From: SHVZ01 sp041906305
GTDB taxonomy: Bacteria > Pseudomonadota > Alphaproteobacteria > SHVZ01
NCBI GenBank assembly: GCA_041906305.1
Contig: JAYRJL010000001.1
Location: 434,001-498,000 of the forward strand
Direction: 5' to 3'
Length of the DNA: 64,000 bases
Notes under the pieces: generated by a model
The model's input: only the letters and a program-made list of their open reading frames with translations
Database searches by the model: none
Told to the model about the DNA's origin: nothing
Part shown: positions 7,633 to 16,283 of the stretch, one piece after another
Numbering within the stretch: the stretch's first letter is position 1
Layout of the letters: every line of letters starts with the position of its first letter
Made by a program: the position numbers and the translations under genes

Positions 7633-8583
7633 ATGCTTCCCTCCGCCGTGATCCTCGCGGGCGTCGTCGTCGTCGCCTGGTCGGTGCTGACCGTCTCGAT
7701 CCGCGCCACGCTCTACGGCTTCGCCTTCGAGCCGTGGTCGCTGGCGCTCGCCGTGCAGATCTGCGGCGGCGCCGTGCTGCTGTTCGCGGCCGGGATCAGG
7801 TCGCTTCCGCTCGAGCCCTTGCGCCGCTGGGCGACCTGGGTGATCGGCGGGCTCCGCGTCGTCACCACCTGCGCCTTCACCACCGCGCTGCTCCATGCCT
7901 CCGCCGGACAGGTGAGCCTGCTCACCACGATCAACGTGCTGATCGCGATGGTCGGCGTCTTCGTCGTCTTCCGCCGCCGCCGCCATCTCGGCGAGGTCCC
8001 CGGCATCCTCATCATGATCGCGGGCCTGATCCTGCTCGTCGGCCATCTCGAGGGCGGATGGAGCAACATGGCGATCCGCTTCGTGATCTTCTCCGAGACC
8101 TCGGTGGTGATCGCGAGCCTCATGGCCGAGCGCCACCCGGACAATCTCGGCAACCGCCGCCAGCGCCTCGCGCTGACCGGCTTCGTCACGCTGCTCTCGG
8201 CGCTGGGCCTGCTCGTTGTCTGGGGGCTGGCGACCGTGCTTCTCGCGGGATCGACCGTCGGCCCCGACACCAGCGCGGTCATGGCGACGCTGTCGTCGCC
8301 CTGGCTCTGGAGCATGGCCTTCCTGCTCGGCGGCGTGCTGCGCGGGCCCGCGACCTATGGCGCCTTCGTCATCACCGCGAAGCTCGGCGCCGACGGCTAC
8401 ATGCTCGGCATGGCGGCGATGCCGCCGCTGGCGATGGGGCTCGAGATGCTGGCGGCGCAGTACGGTCTGGTGCCGGCGCCGAAGAGCGCGCTCGCCGATC
8501 TCGGCGTCGCCGCGATCGTGATCGCCGGCGGCGTCTGGGTCGTGGTGGCGCAGGTGCGTGGCCGCCGTCAGGCGGCGCGCTGA
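7633..8583 (+). CDS. EamA/DMT-type membrane transporter, first of a tandem pair
   Basis: 316 residues with about ten hydrophobic segments, the organisation of the drug/metabolite transporter superfamily. It shares long identical stretches with the next gene, including RHPDNLG.RRQRLALTGFVTL and ADGYML.MAA. The stop codon overlaps the next start (TGATG), so the pair is one operon and arose by tandem duplication. The two could act as a heterodimer as in SMR-like pairs, which is inference. The substrate is unknown. Confidence 0.8.
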   Translation: MLPSAVILAGVVVVAWSVLTVSIRATLYGFAFEPWSLALAVQICGGAVLLFAAGIRSLPLEPLRRWATWVIGGLRVVTTCAFTTALLHASAGQVSLLTTINVLIAMVGVFVVFRRRRHLGEVPGILIMIAGLILLVGHLEGGWSNMAIRFVIFSETSVVIASLMAERHPDNLGNRRQRLALTGFVTLLSALGLLVVWGLATVLLAGSTVGPDTSAVMATLSSPWLWSMAFLLGGVLRGPATYGAFVITAKLGADGYMLGMAAMPPLAMGLEMLAAQYGLVPAPKSALADLGVAAIVIAGGVWVVVAQVRGRRQAAR

Positions 8584-9515
8584 TGTCGCCGGCGCTGGCG
8601 ATCGCGCTCGCGACCACGGCGATGTGGTCGTTCGTGACCGTCCTGCTGCGCTCGGCGCTGTTCCAGTTCTCGTTCGATCCGTGGACCATGGCGATGACGA
8701 CGCAGCTCTGCGCCGGCGCCACGCTGCTGACGGCGGCTGGCCTGCATTCGCTGCCGCTGGAGCCGCTCCGGCGCTGGTCGACCTGGGCCATCGGCGCGAT
8801 CCGCGTCATCACCACCTGCTGCTTCTCGGCGGCGCTGCTGTACGGCTCGGCGACGACGATCACGCTGATCTCGATCGTCAACGTCCTGGTCGCGGCGATC
8901 GGCGTCTATGCCGCCTTCCGCCGGAAGCCGCATCCGGCCGAGCTTCCGGGCTTTGCGCTGATCGCGCTCGGCATCGTGCTGCTGGCGGGCGAGCTCGACG
9001 GCGGCTGGTCGAGCCCCGCGCTCAAGTTCCTGCTCGTCTCCGAGACCGCGGTCGTGCTCTCCAGCATCCTCTCCGAGCGGCATCCCGACAATCTCGGCGA
9101 CCGCCGCCAGCGCCTCGCGCTCACCGGCTTCGTCACGCTGTTCTCGGCATCGGGCCTGCTGATCGCATGGGGCGTGCTCGGCCGCGTCGTGCCGGAGGTG
9201 ACGATCGGCCCCAGCGCCGCCGACGTTCTCGCGACCTTGTCGTCGCCGGTGCTCTGGGGCTGCGCGCTGGTCTTCGGCGTCCTCTTCCGCGCGCCGCTCA
9301 CCTACATGGCGTTCCAGATGATGCGGCTGGTCGGCGCCGACGGATACATGCTGTCGATGGCGGCGCTGCCGATCACCACGCTGCTGTTCGAGATCGTGGC
9401 GGGCGAAGCCGGCATGCTGCCGCCGCCGAAGCTCGATCCGGTGACGCTCGGATACTCCGCCGTGATCCTCACGGGCGGCGCCTGGATCATCCTGGTCCGC
9501 GTCCGCCGCCGGTAA
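8583..9515 (+). CDS. EamA/DMT-type membrane transporter, second of a tandem pair
   Basis: 310 residues, ten predicted membrane segments, paralogous to the preceding gene over its whole length. It starts on the last base of the upstream stop codon (TGATG), a sign of translational coupling. N-terminal MSPALAIALATTAMWSFVTV is a typical first DMT helix. Conserved loops (SERHPDNLGDRRQRLALTG, VGADGYMLSMAALP) fall in the same places as in the partner. No substrate can be inferred from the neighbours. Confidence 0.8.
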   Translation: MSPALAIALATTAMWSFVTVLLRSALFQFSFDPWTMAMTTQLCAGATLLTAAGLHSLPLEPLRRWSTWAIGAIRVITTCCFSAALLYGSATTITLISIVNVLVAAIGVYAAFRRKPHPAELPGFALIALGIVLLAGELDGGWSSPALKFLLVSETAVVLSSILSERHPDNLGDRRQRLALTGFVTLFSASGLLIAWGVLGRVVPEVTIGPSAADVLATLSSPVLWGCALVFGVLFRAPLTYMAFQMMRLVGADGYMLSMAALPITTLLFEIVAGEAGMLPPPKLDPVTLGYSAVILTGGAWIILVRVRRR

Positions 9516-9622
9516 AATCCCCGTCATCTAAGTCGTTGTTTAAATTCAGACATCTTGCAATCGGCGGGGGCTGCTCCCATCTCGCGCGGAACGGTTCGAC
9601 AGAGAACAGGAACACAGCGCCG

Positions 9623-9934
9623 ATGCCCTTGCTCATGTGCCCGAACGACAACGCCGCGATGCAGACGGTCAACCGCTCCGAGGTGCAGTTCGATATCTGC
9701 CCGACCTGCCGCGGCGTTTGGCTCGACCGCGGCGAGCTCGAGAAGCTGATGGGCGCGGCGCAGGATGGGGGCGGCGGTGCCGAGTATCGCGAGAGCCGTC
9801 CGCCGGAACGCCGCTACGAGGATCAGCGTCGCCATGAGGATCATCGCCGCTACGAGAGCGAGCGCCGCTGGCACGACGACGACTATCGCAAGAAGAAGCG
9901 GCGCGGCTTCGACATTTTCGACATCTTCGACTGA
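9623..9934 (+). CDS. TFIIB-type zinc-ribbon protein
   Basis: 103 residues. The N-terminal zinc ribbon has Cys pairs MCPND (C6) and ICPTCRGVWLD (C26, C29), the zf-TFIIB family signature. The C-terminal half is a low-complexity, highly charged tail rich in Arg, Glu, His and Tyr, ending GFDIFDIFD. Family members are small proteins of unknown role found across proteobacteria. It starts 107 bp after the transporter pair. Function is unassigned. Confidence 0.82.
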   Translation: MPLLMCPNDNAAMQTVNRSEVQFDICPTCRGVWLDRGELEKLMGAAQDGGGGAEYRESRPPERRYEDQRRHEDHRRYESERRWHDDDYRKKKRRGFDIFDIFD

Positions 9935-9946
9935 GCGGGCGGGACG

Positions 9947-10372
9947 CTAGGGATCGATCAGCGCCCTCGCCGTCGCCGCGACGGCGTCGGGCAGCGGCAC
10001 CGACTTCCGCGCGTCGAGATCGACGCAGACCGCGACGATCTTCGCCTCCATCGCCAGCGCGCCGTCGGGCTCGACGATCATGCGGTGACGGAAGGTCAGC
10101 GACTTGGTGCCGACGGTCTGCATCGTCGTCTCGATGCGGGTCGTCTCGCCCTCGGTCAGCTCGCGGCGGAAGTCGATCTCGCAGCGGAGCATCGACAGCG
10201 CCTTCCGGCCATGCGCGGAGCTTTCGCCGAGCCCGATCTTCTCCATGACCGCGAAGCCGGCATGGCTGATGCGGCCCATGTAGTGCTGGACGTTCATGTG
10301 GCCGAGCCGGTCGAGCTCCTCGGCCAGGACCGTCCCGCGATAGGTGACGAAGGCAGGCATGGGAGCGGACAC
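9947..10372 (-). CDS. Acyl-CoA thioesterase, 4-hydroxybenzoyl-CoA thioesterase-like hotdog protein
   Basis: 141 residues. DRLGHMNVQHYMGRISHAGFAVMEKIGLG carries the D..GH.N...Y pattern of the 4HBT/YbgC hotdog family, followed by FRRELTEGETTRIETTM and SLTFRHRMI. The active-site region starts near residue 23. It probably hydrolyses cytosolic acyl-CoA esters. It is convergent with the zinc-ribbon gene, with 12 bp between the stop codons. Alternative: an L-carnitine dehydrogenase-type thioesterase, which shares this signature. Confidence 0.82.
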   Translation of the reverse strand: MSAPMPAFVTYRGTVLAEELDRLGHMNVQHYMGRISHAGFAVMEKIGLGESSAHGRKALSMLRCEIDFRRELTEGETTRIETTMQTVGTKSLTFRHRMIVEPDGALAMEAKIVAVCVDLDARKSVPLPDAVAATARALIDP

Positions 10373-10477
10373 TAACCCAGGTAAACGCCTCGCATCAGTC
10401 CCGAATTGTCATTGCTGCGCCGCGGAACCGCCTTAGCGCCGCCCTGTTTTCCCCCGAGCCTCAGCAAGGGAAGAACC

Positions 10478-10720
10478 ATGGCGACCGCGTCGATGATGCC
10501 TCCGCTCGGGATAGCGTTCGTGAATATCGGCGACCCCTACCACGTCTATCGCTGGTGCCGGCGCTGGGGCGTCACGGAGACCCAGCTGCGCATGGCGGTG
10601 CGCATCGCCGGCCGGGAGGCGCGGGCGGTCGAGGCGGCCCTGCTGCGTGCCAAGGCGCCGCCACGAATCCTTGCGAGCGAGATAAGTCTGCGGGAGGATC
10701 ACCCGGCCGGCGACGACTGA
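10478..10720 (+). CDS. DUF3606 small protein
   Basis: 80 residues. The core INIGDPYHVYRWCRRWGVTE-like block (here VNIGDPYHVYRWCRRWGVTE) followed by LRMAVRIAGREARAVEAAL matches the DUF3606 pattern of DP.EV.YW...GV....L..AV...G. The start is set by AAGGGAAG seven bases upstream. The function of this family is unknown; it is common in alphaproteobacteria. The next small gene begins 20 bp downstream, so they probably share a transcript. Confidence 0.75.
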   Translation: MATASMMPPLGIAFVNIGDPYHVYRWCRRWGVTETQLRMAVRIAGREARAVEAALLRAKAPPRILASEISLREDHPAGDD

Positions 10721-10740
10721 CGCCGGCGGCAAAGGGAGAG

Positions 10741-11016
10741 ATGGCGAAAAGACGCGGCGCCTCGACGATCGGCGAGCATCTGGAGCAGGGCTACTCGCTC
10801 ACCGCCTACTGCAACAACCCGCGTTGCGGGCGCAGCAAGCGCCGCCAGGGCCGCTATCTCGATCTCAAGAAGCTCGATCCCGACCTGACGCTGGACGAGC
10901 TGCAGCCCAAGCTGGTCTGCGTCGACTGCAACACGCACCAGGCGATCGTGATCCGCACGCCGCCGGAATCGGAAGAACGCCGCGAGGTCTTCGAGCCGAT
11001 CCCGAAAGGGCGCTAG
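10741..11016 (+). CDS. Small Cys4 zinc-ribbon-like protein of unknown function
   Basis: 91 residues with two Cys pairs, YCNNPRCGR near 23-30 and LVCVDCN near 59-65, spaced as in a zinc ribbon. The region between contains LDLKKLDPDLTLDELQPK. Its start has a strong ribosome site (AAAGGGAGAG directly before ATG). I do not recognise a named family with certainty. The C-terminal TPPESEERREVFEPIPKGR is charged and probably disordered. It is downstream of the DUF3606 gene and likely co-transcribed. Confidence 0.7.
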   Translation: MAKRRGASTIGEHLEQGYSLTAYCNNPRCGRSKRRQGRYLDLKKLDPDLTLDELQPKLVCVDCNTHQAIVIRTPPESEERREVFEPIPKGR

Positions 11017-11082
11017 GGAGTCTCGCGGCTGGGCATCGCCACGGGCTTCGATTCCGGCTGCCGCGCCATGCCCCAACCCTGA

Positions 11083-11115
11083 CCCTCCCCCGTCTGCTCC
11101 GCAGCCGAGGGAGGG
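11083..11115. repeat. GC-rich palindromic repeat, variant copy
   Basis: CCCTCCCCCGTCTGC and a pairing right half ending CCGAGGGAGGG, located between convergent genes. Same termini as the 655 and 13508 copies but a diverged centre, so it is a variant member of the family. Confidence 0.55.
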
Positions 11116-11124
11116 AACTCGACT

Positions 11125-12066
11125 TCAGTCCGCCGCGGCGGCGACGTCCTTCGCCAGCAGGCCGTTCAGGAGGCGCGCGATCGCGCCCATGCCCGACACG
11201 CCGGCCTTGGCTTCGGCGTCCGGGTTGTAGTTGGTGTTGGTGTTGACGTCGTAGGTCCAGCTGCGGCCCTGCTCGTCCTTCGCGAACTCGATGCCGGCGA
11301 TGCCGATGCCGTTGGCGGCGAGGAACGCCTCCCACTTGGGGATCAGCGGGTGGGTGAAGCCCTCGATCACCTTGAACTTCTCCGACGGCGCCACCGCCGG
11401 GCACGCCGCGTCGCCGATCTGGCACGCATCCGCCGGGCAGAGCTGGAAGCCCTCGGAGGTGTCGACGCGGACGGCGTAGAGGAACTTGCCGCCGACGAAC
11501 TCGACGCGGGTGATATAGGGCTCAGGCGACTTGATGTAGCGCTGCACCAGCGTGATGCCGTCGACCGACGGCTCGTACTCGGCCGAGGCCAGGTACTCGT
11601 CGAGCGCGGCGACCGAGTGGAACAGGCGCACGCCCAGGCCCTTGCCGCCGCGGTTGTGCTTGAAGATCACCGGGAAGCCCAGCTTCTCGGCGGCGGCGCG
11701 GAGGCGGTCCTTGCCGAGGACGGCCAGCGTGTCGGGCGTCGGAATGTCGAAGCGGGCCAGCGCCTCATACTGCGCGACCTTGCTGATCTCGAGCTGCAGC
11801 GCGCGGCCGTTGTTGACGATGGTGCGGCCGTGGCGCTCGAGCCAAGCGAGCACCGCGCCGGTGTACTCGGCGGCATAGCGATGGTCGCGGGTGTGCGAGC
11901 TGGCGCTCATCCGATTGTAGAAGACGCCCTCGGGCGGCGGTTCGGTCAGGTCGAGGGTGCCCTGGTCCAGGTGCCACTCCTCGAAGGGCGCGCCGATCGC
12001 CTTGAACTGGGCGCGGAGCGGCTCGACCCAGACGCTGTTCTCATGGATGACGTGAATCTTGGCCAC
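11125..12066 (-). CDS. ATP-grasp domain protein, RimK/glutathione synthetase-like ligase
   Basis: 313 residues. The ATP-grasp core shows FPVIFKHNRGGKGLGVRLF (nucleotide-binding lysine and Gly-rich loop, about 132-150), VQRYIKSPEPYITRVEFVGG, and a C-terminal metal site GIEFAKDEQGRSWTYDVNTNTNYN. The enzyme would form an amide or acyl-phosphate-derived bond using ATP, but its substrates are unknown. The N-terminus MAKIHVIHENSVWVEPLRAQ starts right after an AT-rich divergent promoter region shared with a PLP decarboxylase gene, which hints at a shared pathway. Confidence 0.8.
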   Translation of the reverse strand: MAKIHVIHENSVWVEPLRAQFKAIGAPFEEWHLDQGTLDLTEPPPEGVFYNRMSASSHTRDHRYAAEYTGAVLAWLERHGRTIVNNGRALQLEISKVAQYEALARFDIPTPDTLAVLGKDRLRAAAEKLGFPVIFKHNRGGKGLGVRLFHSVAALDEYLASAEYEPSVDGITLVQRYIKSPEPYITRVEFVGGKFLYAVRVDTSEGFQLCPADACQIGDAACPAVAPSEKFKVIEGFTHPLIPKWEAFLAANGIGIAGIEFAKDEQGRSWTYDVNTNTNYNPDAEAKAGVSGMGAIARLLNGLLAKDVAAAAD

Positions 12067-12136
12067 GGCGGGCTCCCGGATGTTCTTTCTACAGATTTAA
12101 CGCACCAAGCCGCGCCTTCAATCCATATTCACATTG

Positions 12137-12174
12137 TATAATAGCATCTGTGTATATTTCACAGTTAAATTGTG
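12137..12174. promoter_or_regulatory. Divergent promoter region with inverted repeat
   Basis: The 166-bp gap between divergent genes is strikingly AT-rich at 12125-12180. It contains a perfect TATAAT (12137-12142) on the plus strand. Just downstream is CACA-GTTAAAT-TGTG (12160-12174), an inverted repeat that could bind a dimeric regulator. No convincing -35 box was found. Confidence 0.5.
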
Positions 12175-12232
12175 CATTTAAGGCATTCCGGGCCGGGCCT
12201 ATCGTCCCTCGACCCCTTCCGGAGCCTTGCGC

Positions 12233-13474
12233 ATGAAATTCCCCGAGACCGGTCGTCCGCGCGCCGAGGTCATGGCGCAGCTCAAGGGCTTCGCCGCCGG
12301 CGATGCCGACTGGAAGCGGGGCCGCGTGCCGCTCTACGTGTTCAAGGCGACCGAGGAGGCGGCCGAGGTCGGCAAGGAGGCTTTCAACGCCTACTTCACC
12401 GAGAACGCGCTCGGCGCCAAGCGGGCCTTCGGGAGTCTCAAGCGGATGGAGGACGAGGTCGCGCGGATGGCGCTCGACCTCTTCCATGCGCCCGAGGGCG
12501 CCGTCGGCAACATGACCACCGGCGGCAGCGAGTCGATCCTGATGGCGGTGAAGGCCGCGCGCGACTTCGCGCGGAAGCAGCGGGGCGACAAGGCGCATCG
12601 CGGCAACCTCGTGCTGCCGGCGAGCGCACACCCGGCCTTCAACAAGGCGGCCCTCCTGATGGACCTCGAGGTCCGGCGCGTGCCCGTCACGAAAGACTTC
12701 CTAGCCGATCCCAAGGCGATGGCGGCGACGTGCGACATGGACACGATCATGATCGTGGGCTCGGCGCCGTGCTTCCCCTATGGCGCGATCGATCCGATCG
12801 AGGATCTCGGCGAGGTCGCGGGCTCGAAGAACCTCTGGCTCCACGTCGATGCCTGCGTCGGCGGCTACGTGGCGCCGTTCGTGCGCGACGAGGGCTGGCC
12901 GGTGCCCACCTTCGACTTCGCGGTGAAGACGGTGTCGTCGCTCTCGGCCGACCTGCACAAGTTCGGCTTCGCGCCGAAGCCCGCGTCGACCGTCTTCTAT
13001 CGCGACGAGGCACGTAAGGCGGGGCAGACCTTCGCGATCGACGAATGGCCGAACGGCCGCTTCGTCACCGAGACGCTCACCGGCACGCGCGCCGGCGGCG
13101 CGGTCGCCGCCGCCTGGGCGCTGATGCAGACGCTGGGGCGCAACGGCTATCGCCAGATCGCGCGCGAGCTCATGACCATGCGCGACGCCTATATCCAGGG
13201 AATCGAGGCGATCCCGGGCTTCCGCGTCTTCGGCAAGCCGCACCTGACCTTGCTCGGATTTGGCGCCACCGACCTCGACATGCCGCGCGTCGCCGAGGGC
13301 ATGGCGAACCGCGGCTGGGTCCCCGGCATGCTGAAGGACCCGCCGGGCCTGCACCTGATGATGTCGCTGCTGCACAAGGACGCGCGCCCCGACTACCTCC
13401 GCGACCTCGCGGCGTCGGCGGCCGAGGTGCGCACCAGCGCCGGCAAGGCGAAGCTGGAAGCGACGTACTCCTGA
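12233..13474 (+). CDS. PLP-dependent decarboxylase/sphingosine-phosphate lyase-like protein
   Basis: 413 residues from the ATG at 12233, with GGAG eight bases upstream. A TTG six bases earlier is less likely. Group II decarboxylase signatures are TTGGSES (96-102), HVDACVGG with the cofactor Asp near 206, and the Schiff-base lysine K243 in SADLHKFGF. The overall sequence resembles the sphingosine-1-phosphate lyase/aspartate aminotransferase-superfamily subgroup more than glutamate decarboxylase. The divergent ATP-grasp gene shares the promoter region. Substrate unknown. Confidence 0.85.
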   Translation: MKFPETGRPRAEVMAQLKGFAAGDADWKRGRVPLYVFKATEEAAEVGKEAFNAYFTENALGAKRAFGSLKRMEDEVARMALDLFHAPEGAVGNMTTGGSESILMAVKAARDFARKQRGDKAHRGNLVLPASAHPAFNKAALLMDLEVRRVPVTKDFLADPKAMAATCDMDTIMIVGSAPCFPYGAIDPIEDLGEVAGSKNLWLHVDACVGGYVAPFVRDEGWPVPTFDFAVKTVSSLSADLHKFGFAPKPASTVFYRDEARKAGQTFAIDEWPNGRFVTETLTGTRAGGAVAAAWALMQTLGRNGYRQIARELMTMRDAYIQGIEAIPGFRVFGKPHLTLLGFGATDLDMPRVAEGMANRGWVPGMLKDPPGLHLMMSLLHKDARPDYLRDLAASAAEVRTSAGKAKLEATYS

Positions 13475-13507
13475 CCCCAACCTCCTCCCCCACGCCCTCC
13501 TCTTAGA

Positions 13508-13536
13508 CCCTCCCCCGCGTAAGACGCGAGGGAGGG
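13508..13536. repeat. GC-rich palindromic repeat, inverted copy
   Basis: The reverse complement of the 655/29785/41605 element with one central change (TCTT for TCGT): left half CCCTCCCCCGCG, right half CGCGAGGGAGGG. It sits between the decarboxylase and the M81 peptidase gene. Confidence 0.75.
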
Positions 13537-13565
13537 GGTAATGAAAAGTCGGAGTTCTCGTCAGC

Positions 13566-15056
13566 ATGTCCCACCGCGTCCTTGCCGCCTCGATCAAGCA
13601 CGAGACCCACGCCTTCAACCGGCTGCCGACGACCTTGGCGCATTTCAAGGCGCAGCAGTTCGCGCTCGGCGACGAGATCCGCACCAAGTACCAGGGCGTG
13701 CGGCTGGAGATGGGCGGCTTCCTCGATTCCGCGGCCACGTACGGCTGGGACCTGCTGCATCCGGTCTGCACCTTCGCCACGCCCGGCGGCTCGGTCACCG
13801 ACGAGGCGTTCGAGTTCTTCGTCGGGCACCTGGAGGAGGGGCTTCGCCGCGCCGGCCGGCTCGACGGCGTGGCGCTGGCGCTGCACGGCTCGATGGTCAC
13901 GCAGTCGCATGACGACGCCGAGGGCGAGATCCTGAAGCGCACCCGCGCGATCATCGGCAAGGACATACCGGTCGCGGTCACGCTCGATCCGCATTCGAAC
14001 GTGACGCGGACGATGGCGCTGCATGCCAACATCATCACCGCGTTCCGCACCAGCCCGCATGTCGACCAGTACGAGACCGCGCTCCGCGCCTCGGCCATCC
14101 TCGACCGTGCGATGAAGGGCGAAGTCGCCCCGCGCATCTTCCTCGCCCGGCGCTCGGCGCTGAACGCCTTCGACTCCGCCCGCACCTATACCGGCCACGG
14201 CCCGATGATCGAGGCGCTGAAGCGCGCGTCCGAGATGGAGAAGACCGAGAAGGGCGTCCTTTGCGTCAGCGTGCATTCGGGATTCTCGCGCTCGGACTTC
14301 GCCGAGGTCGGCCCGTCGGTCGCGGTCACCGGCGACGGCGATCATCCCCGGTACCAGGCGCTGGCCGAGGAGTTGATGGAGTTCGGCTGGCAGAACCGCC
14401 ACACGCAGACCGAGAAGGTCGTCTCGGTCGAGGAGGCGATCGCGGCCGCGCGCGCGGTCAAGGTCAGCGACAAGCCGTTGGTCCTCGGCGACTACGGCGA
14501 CGCGCCCGGCGGCGGCGCCTATGGCGACTCGACCGCGATCCTGAAGGGCCTGCTCGACGCCGGCATCAAGAACGTGGCGCTCGCCGCGATGTACGATCCC
14601 GACTCGGCGAGGAAGGCACGCGCCGCCGGCGTCGGATCGACCGTGCATCTCACGCTCGGCGGCAAGCACGATCCGGCGTTCGGCGGGGGGCCGATCGAGG
14701 TCGACGCGCGCGTGACGGCGCTTTCCAACGGCAACTTCGTCTACAAGGGCCCTTACGGCACCGGCACGCGCGGCAGCTTCGGCGAGAGCGTCGCGGTCGA
14801 CATCAAGGGCATCCAGGTGATCCTCTCGACCCTCAACAAGGGCATCTACGACCTGGAGCAGTTCCGCATCTTCGGCATCGAGCCCACCGACAAGTCGGTG
14901 CTGGTGGTGAAGTGCATGCAGGGCCACCACGCCGCCTTCGATCCGATCGGCTCGAAGTCGATCGACGTCGATTCCGGCGGGCTCACCACGATCGACATCA
15001 AGCGTTTCCCCTACAAGAAGGTCTCGCGGCCGACCTGGCCGCTGGATGATATCTAG
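13566..15056 (+). CDS. M81-family metallopeptidase (MlrC-like)
   Basis: 496 residues, the usual length for the M81/MlrC family. The zinc-site motif KHETH is at 11-15, and ALALHGSMV and VTLDPHSNVT follow in the N-terminal DUF1485 domain. GDYGDAPGGGAYGDST is the conserved C-terminal-domain loop. MlrC from microcystin degraders cleaves linear peptides; most homologues have unknown substrates and accompany peptide or amino-acid transporters. Here two TauD dioxygenases follow, the first only four bases away, so all may belong to one catabolic unit. Confidence 0.88.
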   Translation: MSHRVLAASIKHETHAFNRLPTTLAHFKAQQFALGDEIRTKYQGVRLEMGGFLDSAATYGWDLLHPVCTFATPGGSVTDEAFEFFVGHLEEGLRRAGRLDGVALALHGSMVTQSHDDAEGEILKRTRAIIGKDIPVAVTLDPHSNVTRTMALHANIITAFRTSPHVDQYETALRASAILDRAMKGEVAPRIFLARRSALNAFDSARTYTGHGPMIEALKRASEMEKTEKGVLCVSVHSGFSRSDFAEVGPSVAVTGDGDHPRYQALAEELMEFGWQNRHTQTEKVVSVEEAIAAARAVKVSDKPLVLGDYGDAPGGGAYGDSTAILKGLLDAGIKNVALAAMYDPDSARKARAAGVGSTVHLTLGGKHDPAFGGGPIEVDARVTALSNGNFVYKGPYGTGTRGSFGESVAVDIKGIQVILSTLNKGIYDLEQFRIFGIEPTDKSVLVVKCMQGHHAAFDPIGSKSIDVDSGGLTTIDIKRFPYKKVSRPTWPLDDI

Positions 15057-15060
15057 AGCG

Positions 15061-15939
15061 ATGACCGCATACCGTTCCGGCGGACTTCAGGTCCGCCACG
15101 TCGCCGAGGTGTCCGCGCCCTATCGCGCGATCACGGTCGAGAAGCTGACCCCGATCATCGGCGCCGAGATCGGCGGCGTCGATCTCTCGCGTCCGCTCGA
15201 TCCCGCGCAGGTCGAGGAGATCGGCCGTGCGCTCGCCGAGAACCTCGTGATCTTCTTCCGCGACCAGGACCTCACGCCCGCGCAGCACATCGCCTTCGGT
15301 CGGTCGTTCGGCGAGCTGCATGTCCATCCGGCGGCCCCGCATGTCGAAGGCCTGCCGGAGCTGATGATGATCCACGCCGACGCCAACTCGAAGCGCGCCA
15401 ACGGAGAGGACTGGCACACCGACGTCTCCTGCGACGCCGAGCCGCCCATGGGCAGCATCCTGCGCATCACCGACTGCCCCGCGGAAGGCGGCGACACGCT
15501 GTTCGCCAGCATGTATGCCGCCTACGACGCGCTCTCCGACCGCATGAAGACCTATCTCGAGGGCTTGCGGGCCGTGCATGACGGCGAGAACGTCTATCGT
15601 GGCGCCTACGTGAACTTCGGCGTCGCGGACAAGGCGGCCTATCCGCGCGCCGAGCATCCGGTGGTCCGCACCCATCCGGTGACCGGCCGGAGGGCGCTCT
15701 ACGTCAACCGCATCTTCACCACGCGCATCCTGGACCTGCCGCGCGAGGAGAGCGATGCACTGCTGGCCTTCCTGCTCGATCACGCCGAGAGCCCGCTCTG
15801 GCAATGCCGCTTCCGCTGGCGGAAGAACTCGATGGCCTTCTGGGACAACCGCTGCGCCCAGCACCGCGCCATGTGGGACTACTGGCCGAAGACCCGCTCG
15901 GGCTTCCGCGTCACCGTGAAGGGCGAGAAGCCGGTGTGA
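15061..15939 (+). CDS. TauD/TfdA-family 2-oxoglutarate-dependent dioxygenase, copy 1
   Basis: 292 residues. The Fe(II) facial triad is H119-x-D121 (DWHTDVSC) plus distal H268 (CAQHRAMWDYWP), with the 2-oxoglutarate-binding Arg close to the C-terminus (RSGFRVTV). It hydroxylates a small organic substrate, often a sulfonate or aryloxyalkanoate, with succinate and CO2 as co-products. The start at 15061 follows the peptidase stop by four bases; an in-frame ATG at 15046 would overlap it. A close paralogue lies at 16610 beyond the higBA pair. Confidence 0.88.
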   Translation: MTAYRSGGLQVRHVAEVSAPYRAITVEKLTPIIGAEIGGVDLSRPLDPAQVEEIGRALAENLVIFFRDQDLTPAQHIAFGRSFGELHVHPAAPHVEGLPELMMIHADANSKRANGEDWHTDVSCDAEPPMGSILRITDCPAEGGDTLFASMYAAYDALSDRMKTYLEGLRAVHDGENVYRGAYVNFGVADKAAYPRAEHPVVRTHPVTGRRALYVNRIFTTRILDLPREESDALLAFLLDHAESPLWQCRFRWRKNSMAFWDNRCAQHRAMWDYWPKTRSGFRVTVKGEKPV

Positions 15940-15959
15940 TGATCGCCGGCCGCCAAGTA

Positions 15960-15987
15960 TTGCATTGTACGTTACGCGTACTATATT
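15960..15987 (+). promoter_or_regulatory. higBA promoter with embedded operator
   Basis: A -35 box TTGCAT (15960-15965), a 16-bp spacer and a -10 box TATATT (15982-15987). The spacer contains the inverted repeat GTACG-TTACG-CGTAC (15967-15981), placed as an autorepressor site for HigA. Transcription would begin at about 15994, the first base of the toxin ATG, so the mRNA may be leaderless. Confidence 0.6.
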
Positions 15988-15993
15988 AGTCGT

Positions 15994-16272
15994 ATGATCC
16001 GGAGCTTCCGGGACGCTGCCACGGAGCGACTGTATCGCGGCGAGGCGGTGAAGCGCTTCGGTGGTATCAGGGCTTCGGCGCTCCGGAAGCTCGACATGCT
16101 GGCTGCGGCGAAGGCCCTCGTCGATCTCCGCGTGCCGCCGGCAAATCGCCTCGAAGCCCTCAAAGGCGATCGCAAGGGACAGTACTCGATCAGGATCAAC
16201 GACCAGTGGCGTATCTGTTTCGAATGGACGGCCGATGGCCCCGCCTCGGTCGAGATCGTCGACTATCATTGA
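15994..16272 (+). CDS. higB: HigB-type (RelE superfamily) mRNA interferase toxin
   Basis: 92 residues, the normal size for this family. MIRSFRDAATERLYRGEAVKRFGG and RKLDMLAAAKALVDLRVPPANRLEALKGDRKGQ are typical of the plasmid-maintenance killer (HigB/PF05015) family. The C-terminal segment YSIRINDQWRICFEW holds the catalytic basic and aromatic residues of ribosome-dependent RNases. The toxin gene precedes the antitoxin gene, the order characteristic of higBA. The pair sits between two TauD paralogues. Confidence 0.9.
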   Translation: MIRSFRDAATERLYRGEAVKRFGGIRASALRKLDMLAAAKALVDLRVPPANRLEALKGDRKGQYSIRINDQWRICFEWTADGPASVEIVDYH

Positions 16273-16283
16273 GGACCAGCGCC

